A stretch of 64,000 bases of DNA from an uncultured Clostridia bacterium (GTDB taxonomy: Bacteria; Bacillota; Clostridia; Peptostreptococcales; Anaerovoracaceae). Position numbers and translations under genes: made by a program. This document shows, piece by piece, positions 1 through 9,885 of this stretch (within the stretch, counting starts at the first letter, position 1; every line of letters starts with the position of its first letter). The stretch lies in the NCBI GenBank assembly GCA_937900415.1, contig CALCEY010000014.1, positions 1 through 64,000 of the forward strand. The letters run 5' to 3'. Under the pieces are notes generated by a model. It saw nothing but the letters and a program-made list of their open reading frames with translations, was not told the DNA's origin and did no database searches.

Positions 1-671
<671 letters not shown>

Positions 672-691
672 AAAAGAAGCAGAGGTAAAAT

Positions 692-1852
692 ATGGGAAAA
701 ACCTTGGAAGAAATTGCCCTAAGGCTCAAAGAGAGCGATAAAAAGGTACAACTGATATACGCCTTTAACGGCATGGGAAAGACACGCCTTTCGAGGGCAT
801 TTAAGGAGCTGATTGACCCTAAAGATGAATCAGGTGAAGAAGTGGGATTGGATAACAGAAAAATCCTTTATTACAATGCCTTTACAGAGGATTTGTTTTA
901 TTGGGATAACGACTTAAAAGAGGGAGCAAAACCAAAGCTTAAGATACATCCCAATGAATTTACAAAATGGATTTTTGAGGAACAGGGACAAGATCAAAAT
1001 GTTATCAGGAATTTTCAGAACTATACCAACGACAAATTGAATCCTGTTTTTAATTCGCAGTATACTTTTAAGGGTGTCGATGGAAAAGAGATAAATGTAA
1101 ATGCCTTTACAGAAGTGACATTTTCGTACAATAGCGGAGATGATTCAATTATAGAGAACATTAAGATTTCAAAGGGCGAAGAAAGTTGCTTTATATGGAG
1201 TGTTTTTTACGCATTGCTTGAGCAAGTTATCAGTGTATTGAATGTAGTAGAGGAAAGCGATAAAGAAACAAATCAGTTTGATAATATAAAATATGTTTTT
1301 ATTGACGACCCGGTGACTTCATTGGATGAGAATCACCTGATAGAATTAGCTGTAAATTTGTCGAAGCTGATTAAATCCAGTGACTTTGGATTTAATAAAG
1401 TAAAGTTTATTATCGCAACGCATAATATCAGCTTTTATAATGTTATATATAACGAAGTTAATAAAAAGCAAGGTTACATATTAAATAAATTAGAAGATAA
1501 TACATTTGATTTGAAAGAAATAAAAGGCGATTCTAACAATTGTTTGTCGTATCATTTGCATTTAAAAAAGGAGATAGAGACCGCTATTGCAAACGATAAA
1601 GTTCAGAGACAACATTTCATGTATCTGAGAAACTTATACGAAAAAACCGCACATTTTTTAGGATATGAGGATTGGGGAGATTTATTGCCGGATGATAAAG
1701 ATGCTTATTATAACAGAATCATCCAGTTTACGAGTCATTCTACAATTGCAAATGAAATTGCGGCTGAACCTACACCTCAAGAAAAGAAAACGGTAAAATT
1801 ACTGTTTGAACATTTAATAAATAATTACGGCTTTTGCAAGGAGGCAGAATAA
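692..1852 (+). CDS. prrC: PrrC-family anticodon nuclease (ABC-ATPase plus RNase domain)
   Basis: This 386-residue protein lies between hsdS and hsdR, the position of prrC in the E. coli prr locus, and is close to PrrC in length (396). PrrC is kept silent by the restriction enzyme and cleaves a tRNA anticodon loop when a phage disturbs that enzyme. The ATPase part has a P-loop (FNGMGKT, 25-31), a signature-like SKGEE (160-164), Walker B YVFIDDPVTSLD (201-212) and a switch His244 in IATHN. The C-terminal part has Arg313, Glu317 and His349. Their spacings of 4 and 32 residues equal those of the PrrC catalytic triad Arg320, Glu324, His356. GAGGT precedes the ATG at 692. The tRNA target cannot be predicted from sequence. 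Alternative: a related RM-associated ATPase without nuclease activity, less likely given the triad. Confidence 0.85.
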   Translation: MGKTLEEIALRLKESDKKVQLIYAFNGMGKTRLSRAFKELIDPKDESGEEVGLDNRKILYYNAFTEDLFYWDNDLKEGAKPKLKIHPNEFTKWIFEEQGQDQNVIRNFQNYTNDKLNPVFNSQYTFKGVDGKEINVNAFTEVTFSYNSGDDSIIENIKISKGEESCFIWSVFYALLEQVISVLNVVEESDKETNQFDNIKYVFIDDPVTSLDENHLIELAVNLSKLIKSSDFGFNKVKFIIATHNISFYNVIYNEVNKKQGYILNKLEDNTFDLKEIKGDSNNCLSYHLHLKKEIETAIANDKVQRQHFMYLRNLYEKTAHFLGYEDWGDLLPDDKDAYYNRIIQFTSHSTIANEIAAEPTPQEKKTVKLLFEHLINNYGFCKEAE

Positions 1853-4800
1853 TGTATGAATATAATCCGATTGCAGAATCAAACAATTTTATAGTTTTAG
1901 ATAAATATGAAAAATATTCATCACGAGTGCATGAAACAAGTGCTTATCAAACAGAAGCAGCCCTTGAAAAAGAATTTATACAGGACTTAATCAATCAGGG
2001 ATACGAATATCTTCCGGCTTTGACCACGCCAAGGGATATGCTTGAGAATGTAAGACTACAGCTACAGACGCTTAATGATGTTCAATTTACTGATTCAGAA
2101 TGGATAAGATTTTGTGAGGAATATTTAGACAAGGCAGGAGACAGTCATGTAGATAAAACCCGTAAAATTCATAATGATTATATTTACGATTTCGTATTTG
2201 ATGACGGACATATTAAAAATATATATCTGATTAAAAAAGAAGAGAAAGATATAGTAAAAAACAAAGTACAGGTTATTTCTCAATTTGAGCAAACCGGAAC
2301 GCATGCCAACAGGTATGATGTTACGATTCTGGTCAATGGTCTGCCTCTTATTCAAGTGGAACTTAAGAAAAGGGGAATAGCGATACGAGAGGCGTTTAAT
2401 CAGATAAGCAGATATAGCAAGGAAAGTTTTAATTCAGAAAATTCCCTGTATAAATATTTGCAGATGTTTGTTATTTCCAATGGTACGGATACGCGTTATT
2501 TTGCCAATACAACTAAAAGAGATAAAAACAGTTTTGACTTTACTATGAACTGGGCAAAAGCGGATAATACTTTAATTAAAGACTTAAAAGATTTTACGGA
2601 AACCTTTTTTCAAAAAAATACAATATTAAAAGTGCTTTTCACTTATTCTGTATTAGATGTGAACGATAATTTATTGATTATGCGTCCTTACCAAATTGCC
2701 GCCACAGAAAGAATGCTGTGGAAAATAAGAAGCTCTTACAATGCTAAAAAATGGGGGACAATTGAAAGCGGAGGATATGTTTGGCATACAACAGGTTCCG
2801 GAAAAACGCTCACCAGTTTTAAAGCTGCTCGATTGGCAACAGAGCTTGCATTTATAGATAAAGTTTTTTTTGTAGTCGACCGTAAGGATTTAGATTATCA
2901 GACGATGAAGGAATATCAGCGCTTTTCGCCGGATAGCGTAAACGGTTCGGAGAGCACTGCGGGATTAAAACGTAACATTGAGAAAGAAGATAATAAAATT
3001 ATTGTTACTACTATTCAAAAATTGAATAATCTTATAAAAGCAGAAACAGATTTAGCAATTTATAATAAGCAGGTGGTATTTATCTTTGACGAGGCTCACC
3101 GTTCACAATTCGGGGAGGCACAAAAAAATATAAATAGAAAATTTAAAAAGTATTATCAATTTGGTTTTACAGGTACGCCAATATTTCCTGAAAATGCTTT
3201 GGGCTCTGAGACTACGGAGTCAGTGTTCGGAAGAGAATTACATTCCTATGTGATTACCGATGCTATCAGAGATGAAAAAGTTTTGAAATTCAAAGTTGAC
3301 TATAATGATGTACGCCCTAAGTTCAAGTCAATTGAAATGGAGCAAGACGAGAAAAAGTTGACGGCAGCGGAGACAAAAGAAGCATTATTGCATCCGGAAA
3401 GGATAAGGGAAATTTCACAATATATTTTAGATAATTTTAGAGTGAAAACGCACCGAACTCATTTTTCTTTTAAAGGTTTCAATGCAATGTTTGCTGTAAG
3501 CAGTGTTGCTGCTGCTAAACTTTATTATGAAACACTTAAAGATTTACAAAAGAATTGTGAAAAACCGCTGAAAATTGCAACAATATTTTCTTTTACGGCA
3601 AACGAAGAGCAAAGCGCAATAGGAGAAATTCCGGATGAAACTTTTGAACCTACAGCAATGGACAGCAGCGCAAAGGAGTTCTTGTCATTGGCCATCAATG
3701 ATTATAACAAGATGTTTAAAACTAATTTTAGCGTCGAAAGTAAAGAATTCCAGAATTATTACAGAGACCTTTCCAATCGTGTAAAAAATCAGGAAATAGA
3801 CCTTTTGATTGTTGTCGGTATGTTTTTAACCGGTTTTGACGCGCCTACATTGAATACACTGTTTGTAGATAAAAATCTTAGGTATCACGGACTTATGCAG
3901 GCATTTTCCAGAACGAATCGTATTTATGATTCAACAAAAACTTTTGGGAATATAGTAACATTTAGGAATCTGGAACAAGCGACAATTGATGCTATAAAGT
4001 GTTTCGGGGATGATAACACGAGGAATATAGTCCTTGAAAAAAGCTATAAAGAATATATGGAAGGCTTTAAGGACATTGTTACGGGCGAAGCAAACAGAGG
4101 ATATGTAAGCGTGGTAAATGAACTGCGTTCGCACTTTGCCGATGTAGAGGAAATAATAACCGAAAAAGATAAAAAGGAGTTTGTTAAATTATTCGGCGAA
4201 TATCTGAAAATAGAAAATATTTTACAAAATTATGATGAGTTTACCGGAGCAAAGGAATTGCAGAAAATAGATTTAAGCGACTCGGAGGCTGTAAGCAAAT
4301 TTAAAGCAAAGTACGGCGTTAATGATGAAGATATAAAAGTGATGAGAACGATTGATATTTTAGATGAAAGAACTATTCAAGATTATCGTTCCACATATAA
4401 TGATATTCGCGAATGGATTCGCCGTGAAAAAGAGGGGGAAAATAAAGAAAATTCAAAGGTTAATTGGGATGATGTTGTATTTGAAGTGGATTTGTTAAAG
4501 TCTCAGGAGATCAATTTGGATTATATTCTTGAGCTGATTTTCGAGAAAAATAAAGACATAAAAGACAAAAGCGCCTTAATTGAGGAAATACGGCGTATAA
4601 TACGAGCAAGCACCGGGAATCGTGCTAAGGAAAGCTTAATATTGGATTTTATTAAACAAACAGATTTAGATGAGATACAAGATAAAGCAAGTGTTATTGA
4701 TGCGTTTTTTAATTTTGCACAAAAAGAACAGAAGAGAGAGGCAGAAGCACTGATACAAGAAGAACAGCTTAATGAGGAAGCTGCGAAACGATATATCCTT

Positions 4801-4965
4801 ACATCATTAAAAAAAGAATATGCAAGTGAAAACGGGACGGAGTTAAATGAGACATTGCCTAAGATGAGCCCACTCAATCCACAATACCACGCCAAGAAAA
4901 AAAGTGTGTTTGATAAAATTTCTGCCTTTGTCGAAAAATATAAAGGAGTAGGCGGCTCAATTTGA
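1852..4965 (+). CDS. hsdR: Type I restriction endonuclease subunit R
   Basis: HsdR is the motor and nuclease subunit: it translocates DNA with ATP and cleaves far from the recognition site. I place the start at ATG 1852, which overlaps the prrC stop as TAATG and has AAGGAGG at 1838-1844; this gives 1037 residues, normal for the family. The N-terminal PD-(D/E)xK nuclease is visible as Asp156, then Glu170-Leu-Lys172 in QVELKK. The helicase motor has TGSGKT (314-319) and DEAH (413-416), followed by the second RecA-like part (VVGMFLTGFDAPTLNT, MQAFSRTNR). The C-terminal third is charged and helical, the usual HsdM-contact region. Overlapping start and stop codons imply coupled translation with prrC. 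No inactivating mutation is seen. Confidence 0.95.
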   Translation: MYEYNPIAESNNFIVLDKYEKYSSRVHETSAYQTEAALEKEFIQDLINQGYEYLPALTTPRDMLENVRLQLQTLNDVQFTDSEWIRFCEEYLDKAGDSHVDKTRKIHNDYIYDFVFDDGHIKNIYLIKKEEKDIVKNKVQVISQFEQTGTHANRYDVTILVNGLPLIQVELKKRGIAIREAFNQISRYSKESFNSENSLYKYLQMFVISNGTDTRYFANTTKRDKNSFDFTMNWAKADNTLIKDLKDFTETFFQKNTILKVLFTYSVLDVNDNLLIMRPYQIAATERMLWKIRSSYNAKKWGTIESGGYVWHTTGSGKTLTSFKAARLATELAFIDKVFFVVDRKDLDYQTMKEYQRFSPDSVNGSESTAGLKRNIEKEDNKIIVTTIQKLNNLIKAETDLAIYNKQVVFIFDEAHRSQFGEAQKNINRKFKKYYQFGFTGTPIFPENALGSETTESVFGRELHSYVITDAIRDEKVLKFKVDYNDVRPKFKSIEMEQDEKKLTAAETKEALLHPERIREISQYILDNFRVKTHRTHFSFKGFNAMFAVSSVAAAKLYYETLKDLQKNCEKPLKIATIFSFTANEEQSAIGEIPDETFEPTAMDSSAKEFLSLAINDYNKMFKTNFSVESKEFQNYYRDLSNRVKNQEIDLLIVVGMFLTGFDAPTLNTLFVDKNLRYHGLMQAFSRTNRIYDSTKTFGNIVTFRNLEQATIDAIKCFGDDNTRNIVLEKSYKEYMEGFKDIVTGEANRGYVSVVNELRSHFADVEEIITEKDKKEFVKLFGEYLKIENILQNYDEFTGAKELQKIDLSDSEAVSKFKAKYGVNDEDIKVMRTIDILDERTIQDYRSTYNDIREWIRREKEGENKENSKVNWDDVVFEVDLLKSQEINLDYILELIFEKNKDIKDKSALIEEIRRIIRASTGNRAKESLILDFIKQTDLDEIQDKASVIDAFFNFAQKEQKREAEALIQEEQLNEEAAKRYILTSLKKEYASENGTELNETLPKMSPLNPQYHAKKKSVFDKISAFVEKYKGVGGSI

Positions 4966-5103
4966 CAGATAGCTGTTATGTAATCGCAATAAAGAGAACT
5001 TCCTCAGCCTTCTCTGGGAAGAAGACAGCTGCAATCATTATATATAGACATGGAGGCGTTCTGAGCCGAAAACAGAGAAAGGCAGAGATTACTGTTTCTT
5101 GCA

Positions 5104-5132
5104 TTGTTTTTTCGATTTGCCTATATTATAAT
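5104..5132 (+). promoter_or_regulatory. Candidate sigma-A promoter of pepT
   Basis: A perfect -10 TATAAT (5127-5132) lies 17 bases after a weak -35 TTGTTT (5104-5109), about 50 bases before the pepT start. The rest of 4966-5184 holds no convincing gene. Confidence 0.5.
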
Positions 5133-5184
5133 GAAGATACGGGAAAAAATTCCTTTTGGAAGAAGAATAGGACGGGATTAGATT

Positions 5185-6402
5185 ATGAGAGCATATGAAC
5201 GTTTGTTAAATTATGTAAGAATTCATACAACCAGTGATGAAAACAGCAGTACAACGCCAACCACGGCCCGACAGGTTGACTTGGCAGAGCTTCTGGCAAA
5301 AGAAATGAAAGCGCTGGGGGTCAGAAACGTAAGAGTTGATGAAAATTGTTATGTTTATGGCGAAATTCCCGCAACACCCGGATATGAAGACAGACCGGCA
5401 ATCGGTTTTATCGCGCATATGGATACAGCTCCGGATTTCTGCGGAAAAGATGTGAATCCTCAGGTTCACGAAAATTATGATGGGGAGGATTTGCCTCTGG
5501 GCAACAGCGGAAAGATTCTGTCTGTTAAAAAATTTCCGTATTTGGAAGAGCTGAAAGGGAGAACTCTAATTACTACAGACGGAACCACACTTCTTGGTGC
5601 GGACGACAAAGCAGGCATCGCGGAAATCATGACTATGGCGGAAACGCTTTTGAGCGGAACTATGGCTCACGGAAAGGTGTGCATTGCTTTTACACCGGAT
5701 GAGGAAGTCGGAAAGGGAGCCGATAAGCTGGATATTCCGGGACTTGGAGCACAGTATGCCTATACGGTAGACGGCGGGTGTGAAAATCAGATCGTATATG
5801 AAAACTTTAACGCCAGCGGAGCGGTTTTTGAAATAAGAGGATTTAACATTCATACAGGGGAGGCAAAAAATACCATGATAAATGCAGCTCTTGTAGCCAT
5901 GGAAATTAACGCCATGCTTCCATCCCTTGAAACGCCGGCTCATACGGAATTGAGAGAAGGCTTTTTCCATCTCAGCAAGATGGAGGGAACGGTGGAGCAG
6001 GCCAGACTTTCGTATGGCATCCGGGATCACAGTAAAACCTGCTTTGAGGCAAGAGAAAAAACACTTAAACATATTGCAAAGATTATCAATGAGAAGTATG
6101 GCGAAGGGACTGTCAGCCTGGAGATTTCAGAGCAGTACCGGAACATGATTGAAAAAATAGAGCCGTGTATGCACTTGGTAGAACATGCAAAAGACGCTAT
6201 ACGAGAGTTGGGAATGGAGCCTGACACTGCTCCGACTCGAGGCGGAACAGACGGCGCAGTGCTCAGCTTCCGGGGATTGCCTTGTCCGAATCTGGGTACA
6301 GGCGGCTATGCTTTCCACGGGCCGTATGAACATATTACAGCAGAGGGAATGGATACGGCTGTTCAGGTTATGCTGGGTATTCTTAAGAGATATGCAGAGT
6401 GA
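5185..6402 (+). CDS. pepT: Peptidase T (tripeptide aminopeptidase, M20B)
   Basis: This cytoplasmic zinc aminopeptidase releases the N-terminal residue from tripeptides. Its 405 residues match the usual PepT length of about 410. Metal-site motifs are in order: HMDTAPDFCG (His and Asp), GADDKAG (bridging Asp), PDEEVGKGAD (catalytic Glu pair) and TVDGG, with the final His in GPYEHI. The ATG at 5185 gives a family-typical N-terminus. The gene stands alone behind its own promoter candidate and is followed by a terminator-like hairpin. It fits the peptide and amino-acid economy of the rest of the window. Composition returns to the window norm here, unlike the AT-rich restriction genes before it. 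Confidence 0.93.
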   Translation: MRAYERLLNYVRIHTTSDENSSTTPTTARQVDLAELLAKEMKALGVRNVRVDENCYVYGEIPATPGYEDRPAIGFIAHMDTAPDFCGKDVNPQVHENYDGEDLPLGNSGKILSVKKFPYLEELKGRTLITTDGTTLLGADDKAGIAEIMTMAETLLSGTMAHGKVCIAFTPDEEVGKGADKLDIPGLGAQYAYTVDGGCENQIVYENFNASGAVFEIRGFNIHTGEAKNTMINAALVAMEINAMLPSLETPAHTELREGFFHLSKMEGTVEQARLSYGIRDHSKTCFEAREKTLKHIAKIINEKYGEGTVSLEISEQYRNMIEKIEPCMHLVEHAKDAIRELGMEPDTAPTRGGTDGAVLSFRGLPCPNLGTGGYAFHGPYEHITAEGMDTAVQVMLGILKRYAE

Positions 6403-6549
6403 AAAATGATGGCCGAAAAGCGCTGGAATCTAAATGCAGCGAGAAAAGTGACGGTCGAAAAGCGCTGAAAATCTGAATGTATCGGGAAAAATGAAAAAGC
6501 TCCCATGCAAATAAGAGAGCGTGTCAGAGTAAGTATCAAAAATAACAAG

Positions 6550-6581
6550 GGGATATTCCTTTATCATGTCCGGAATATCCC
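6550..6581 (+). terminator. Hairpin followed by T-rich run
   Basis: GGGATATTCC (6550-6559) pairs perfectly with GGAATATCCC (6572-6581). It is followed by TGTTTTTGATTTTT. Probable terminator for the pepT transcript. Confidence 0.7.
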
Positions 6582-6730
6582 TGTTTTTGATTTTTGGGCT
6601 GATAGTGGGGGTGTTTATAGCCACGGTTCAAGTTTCCCGTTTTACGGGCAGCGCCGATTTTTGTAATTGATAAAGAAGCATATTCTGATAAAGCGCTGAA
6701 AATACAATGAAACTATAGCCGCCGATGTAA

Positions 6731-6770
6731 AAACCCTCCTCCCGAGTTTGGATTTCCGGGAGGAGGGTTT
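6731..6770 (-). terminator. Terminator of the minus-strand lsrF/dha run
   Basis: A perfect 14-bp stem (6731-6744 with 6757-6770, CCCTCCTCCCG arms) lies just past the VOC gene stop. On the minus strand it ends in GGGTTTTT. The symmetric A/T flanks could let it act in both directions. Confidence 0.85.
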
Positions 6771-6796
6771 GTAAGTTACAGTGTTTGACTGATATA

Positions 6797-7117
6797 TCAG
6801 TTTTCTTCGTACAGTTCTAAGATTGCGCCGTCCTTCCAGACGAAAGCAAGGCGATCTTTTTCATTGGCCATCATAGGTTCGACGATGACGCCGTCCGCAT
6901 CAGCAACGTATTTTTCCAAATCGTCTACCTTGTAAGCAACATGAGGATTTTTGTGCAGAACTTCAGGGAAAGGCGTTCCTTCCTCAAATTTCAGATATTC
7001 AATTTTGTATTCGTAGTCGTCCACGTTGCTTACCCAGAATTTTGCGCCTTCATTGTAAACCATGTTAGGTTTTTTGTTTGTGATAGGAATACCTATGTGC
7101 ATATATTCTACTGACAT
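6797..7117 (-). CDS. VOC-superfamily (glyoxalase/dioxygenase fold) protein
   Basis: This 106-residue protein has the size and pattern of a single vicinal-oxygen-chelate domain. Visible features are an N-terminal YMHIGIPI strand with a potential metal-ligand His, the middle segment HVAYKVDDLEKYV, and a C-terminal FVWKDGAILELYEE strand ending in Glu. VOC proteins include glyoxalases, epimerases, isomerases and resistance proteins; the substrate cannot be told from sequence. AAGGAG precedes the ATG. It is the last gene of a five-gene same-strand run (MalY-like, DhaL, DhaK, LsrF-like, this gene), 116 bases after the lsrF stop. It may handle an isomer or by-product of the aldolase substrate, an inference from context only. 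Confidence 0.75.
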   Translation of the reverse strand: MSVEYMHIGIPITNKKPNMVYNEGAKFWVSNVDDYEYKIEYLKFEEGTPFPEVLHKNPHVAYKVDDLEKYVADADGVIVEPMMANEKDRLAFVWKDGAILELYEEN

Positions 7118-7233
7118 AATAATTTCTCCTTTTAATTTTGCATTTCATTTTTTTCAGCTGTGATAATGCGCAGCGTGAAAAAATACTGCCGCTGCTATCA
7201 AATCAGACTAAATGCGCAAGCTTCTGAAATCTG

Positions 7234-8118
7234 TTATTTTGCGTTTTTAACTGTTTCGTATACTTCATAAGCCTGTGCAGGTGTATAGCCCTCGTGAACT
7301 ACCTTGCCTATAGCGGCCGCCATGCCTGCAGGAGAGTCGGACTGGAAGATGTTTCTTCCCATATCGACGCCGCAGGCTCCCTCTGAAATTGCTTTGTAAG
7401 CCATTTCAAGCGCCTCCAGTTCAGGGAGTTTTTTGCCGCCTGCGATAACTATAGGCACAGGACAAGCTGCCGCAACTTTTTCAAAACCATCGCAGTAATA
7501 ACTTTTTACTATATTTGCTCCGGTTTCGGCCAGAACACGAGTAGCCAGCCGGAAAAATTTTTCTGTTCGCTCCATTTCTTTGCCGACGGCAACGACGCCA
7601 AGCGTCGGGATTCCGTATCTGGCGCCTGCGTCTGCTGTTCTTGCAAGAAGTTCCAGTGAACGAGATTCTCCGGCAGAGCCGATGAAAGTCTGCACGGCCA
7701 TGCAGTCGGCATTCATGCGAATTGCATTTTCTATATCACAGGAGATTCCGCCGCCGTTTGACATATCGTCGAATAAAACCGTTGAATCGTAAGTTACACG
7801 AACACATTTGGCCACTTGATGCGCAGGAGATATACATGAGCGGATAACGCCCTTGGTTCCCATCAAAACGTCCACATAAGGAATCAAAGGCGGGATTACC
7901 ACGTCAATACGTTCAAGTCCGGCTGTAGGCCCCATTATGTATCCGTGGTCAAAGGCCAGCATGACTGTGTTGCCTGATTTTGGACTGAACATACGGGCCA
8001 GACGGTTTTTCATTCCAAAGTCACAGTGAGAGGCTCCTTTAACGTAAAATCCTTCATTTACGGCCGGAATGTCAAGATAATATTCCTTTGCTGCTTTGTT
8101 TCCTATATTGTCTGCCAT
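7234..8118 (-). CDS. LsrF-like class I aldolase/thiolase (DeoC/FbaB superfamily)
   Basis: The 294-residue sequence follows E. coli LsrF closely from end to end. Shared stretches include NTVMLAFDHGYIMGPTAGLERID, the Schiff-base region IVKSYYCDGFEKV with Lys205, and VPIVIAGGKKLPE. LsrF transfers an acetyl group from phosphorylated 3-hydroxypentanedione to CoA, giving dihydroxyacetone phosphate and acetyl-CoA; relatives are true aldolases. No lsrK, lsrG or AI-2 transporter is in the window. The partners are dihydroxyacetone-kinase subunits, with dhaK ending only 6 bases upstream. A different phosphorylated ketose, made by DhaKL, is therefore a fair guess for the substrate. The family is firm, the substrate open. 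Confidence 0.85.
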   Translation of the reverse strand: MADNIGNKAAKEYYLDIPAVNEGFYVKGASHCDFGMKNRLARMFSPKSGNTVMLAFDHGYIMGPTAGLERIDVVIPPLIPYVDVLMGTKGVIRSCISPAHQVAKCVRVTYDSTVLFDDMSNGGGISCDIENAIRMNADCMAVQTFIGSAGESRSLELLARTADAGARYGIPTLGVVAVGKEMERTEKFFRLATRVLAETGANIVKSYYCDGFEKVAAACPVPIVIAGGKKLPELEALEMAYKAISEGACGVDMGRNIFQSDSPAGMAAAIGKVVHEGYTPAQAYEVYETVKNAK

Positions 8119-8124
8119 TTCAGT

Positions 8125-9120
8125 TTACTCCTTAAAGAATGATGGTGTGTGAGCCGACGTATTCCAAAGGGCTTCGATTTCATCGTCCCATTTGGCCAGA
8201 TTCATCTGGAAGCCTCCTGCTTCCTGTACTGTCAGAATTTCACCGACCATATTGCCTACTACTTCTATTCCCTTCTCTTTCAGATATTCCACTGTATCCT
8301 TGTAAAGAACCAGCATTTCCATCATCGTGGTAGCGCCGCATCCGTTAATCATGGCAAACGCTTTATCGCCGGATTTCAGACCGATTTTTTTCATGAGAGG
8401 TTCGGCAATGGTAGCCACAGTTTCCTTTGCGCTTTGCATAGGAACACGAACGCCGCCGCCTTCGCCGTGCTGACCTGCTCCGATTTCCATAAGGTCGGTA
8501 TCCTGAAGATCACCGAAGGACATACCGTTTTGCGGATGAGTAGCGTCTGTTACCTTTACTGTTACGGAAGCCATATTATCTGCATATCTTTGCGCTATGT
8601 CTGCGACTTCATCGAGATTTTTTCCGGCAGCGGCTGCCGCAGCAGCTACGTGATAAAGAGCAACGGCTCCGGCAAGACCTCTGCGGTTATCCTCCCCGTC
8701 AGGGTCATACTGTATCTCTTCGCCTGTGATTACTTGGCGAACGTTCATTCCTGCTTTTTTTGCCAGCTTCATGGCCTGCTTTCCTGCCAGCTGGTCGCCG
8801 GCATAGTTGAGCGTCAGGAGCAATACGCCGTGTCCCTTATCTGCTTTTTGCATAGCTTCAAAGACGAGCTGACCTGACGGAGCTGCGAAAATGTCTCCTA
8901 CAGCCTGAATGTCCAGCATACCTTTGCCTACAAAACCGGCCTGAGCAGGTTCGTGACCCGAACCTCCGTAAGTAACCACGGTAACACGGTCGGCGTTTGC
9001 GAGGTCTTTGCTGATTACGAGGTGGCCTTCCACGTCGAGAATGTCTTTATTGGCGAGACCAAGACCTGTAAGAAGCTCATCTGTTACAGTTTCCGGACTG
9101 TTAATAAATTTTTTCATCAT
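8125..9120 (-). CDS. dhaK: Dihydroxyacetone kinase subunit DhaK
   Basis: DhaK binds dihydroxyacetone or a related ketose covalently and presents it for phosphorylation by DhaL. The 331 residues include GGSGHEP with His56, NYAGDQ with Asp109 and GAGQHGEGG with His218. These correspond to His56, Asp109 and the substrate-binding His230 of E. coli DhaK. AAGGAG lies 10 bases before the first ATG. The gene sits between dhaL (61-base gap) and the lsrF-like gene (6-base gap), implying one transcript. The PTS donor subunit dhaM is absent here, so phosphate may come from ATP or from a DhaM encoded elsewhere. A specificity for another ketose, such as an erythrulose, is possible. Confidence 0.9.
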   Translation of the reverse strand: MMKKFINSPETVTDELLTGLGLANKDILDVEGHLVISKDLANADRVTVVTYGGSGHEPAQAGFVGKGMLDIQAVGDIFAAPSGQLVFEAMQKADKGHGVLLLTLNYAGDQLAGKQAMKLAKKAGMNVRQVITGEEIQYDPDGEDNRRGLAGAVALYHVAAAAAAAGKNLDEVADIAQRYADNMASVTVKVTDATHPQNGMSFGDLQDTDLMEIGAGQHGEGGGVRVPMQSAKETVATIAEPLMKKIGLKSGDKAFAMINGCGATTMMEMLVLYKDTVEYLKEKGIEVVGNMVGEILTVQEAGGFQMNLAKWDDEIEALWNTSAHTPSFFKE

Positions 9121-9181
9121 TTTAATAATTCTCCTTATCTTTGATTATTGAATTAGATTTTGAAAAATTTTAAGCACCGGT

Positions 9182-9790
9182 TTATTCTGACATGCCCTTG
9201 AAGAAATAGGACATGGACATGGCTCCGGCGTCAGGAGTTCCGATGGTTTTGTCGCCGTAGCTTTTGGCACGTCCGAATTTTGACGGAAAGTTTTTGCTGT
9301 TTTTGGCTCCTTCGGCAGCAGCTTTCGCGGCAATGAGGAAAAGTTCCGCTTCACTTTCGCCTTCGTATTCTGAAATTGCTTCGGTAGCGGGGATAAGGGC
9401 ATCCATCATGGTTTTATCTCCGACCTTTGCTCCCGACATGTCGTCTATCTCCTCGAAAGCACGAGCAAACATTGATTTAAGCTGGCTTACATTCATTTCT
9501 TCCGATTCCGGAGCTCCTTCCTGCATTCCGTCCAGCCAGGTGTTCCATAGAGGAACTGCGCTGCCTCCGTTCAGTGACATTACAGCCATGGCGGCGTCGT
9601 CTACGGTTTCTTTGATATTTCCCAGCGTCCCGTCAAAGGCCTTGATAATTGCATTGCATATCTTGACCATCGTGAAGCCGTGGTCTGCATCGCCGAATTT
9701 AGCGTCTATTTCCGTAAGCTCGGCTTCGGCGGAAATAACGGCGATGCAGCCATTTTTCATTCTGCGGATTAGTTCTTCTTTATTTATCAT
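9182..9790 (-). CDS. dhaL: Dihydroxyacetone kinase subunit DhaL
   Basis: DhaL is the nucleotide-binding subunit that phosphorylates the ketose held by DhaK. I use the ATG at 9790 (minus strand, MINKEELIRR), which has GAGGTGA just upstream; this gives 202 residues, close to the usual 210. Asp29, Asp34 and Asp36 in IDAKFGDADHG match the three Mg-binding aspartates of E. coli DhaL. LNGGSAVPL and GDKTMMDALIPA are the expected nucleotide-site loops. It precedes dhaK and lies 95 bases after the MalY-like gene. In PTS-type systems DhaL carries a bound ADP; whether this one exchanges ATP cannot be decided from sequence. Confidence 0.88.
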   Translation of the reverse strand: MINKEELIRRMKNGCIAVISAEAELTEIDAKFGDADHGFTMVKICNAIIKAFDGTLGNIKETVDDAAMAVMSLNGGSAVPLWNTWLDGMQEGAPESEEMNVSQLKSMFARAFEEIDDMSGAKVGDKTMMDALIPATEAISEYEGESEAELFLIAAKAAAEGAKNSKNFPSKFGRAKSYGDKTIGTPDAGAMSMSYFFKGMSE

Positions 9791-9885
9791 TGATTCACCT
9801 CGCTTCAGCTTTTTACAGATTTTAACTTTTTCATCTAACAAAAATTTAACACGCGATGAAATTTAAGTCAATAATTTTTAATGTT

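Larger units (their letters stand above)
6403..6796. other. Intergenic region with short direct repeat and two terminators
   Basis: The stretch begins with two imperfect 42-bp direct repeats (about 6401-6484). Each contains CGAAAAGCGCTG, at 6414 and 6456; AAAGCGCTGAAAAT recurs near 6691. The two hairpins listed separately follow. No gene is seen. Confidence 0.6.

Noticed and set aside
4962..5198. 78-codon frame after hsdR
   Set aside because: It overlaps the hsdR stop, starts at TTG without a ribosome site, contains the pepT promoter candidate and has no protein-like pattern.
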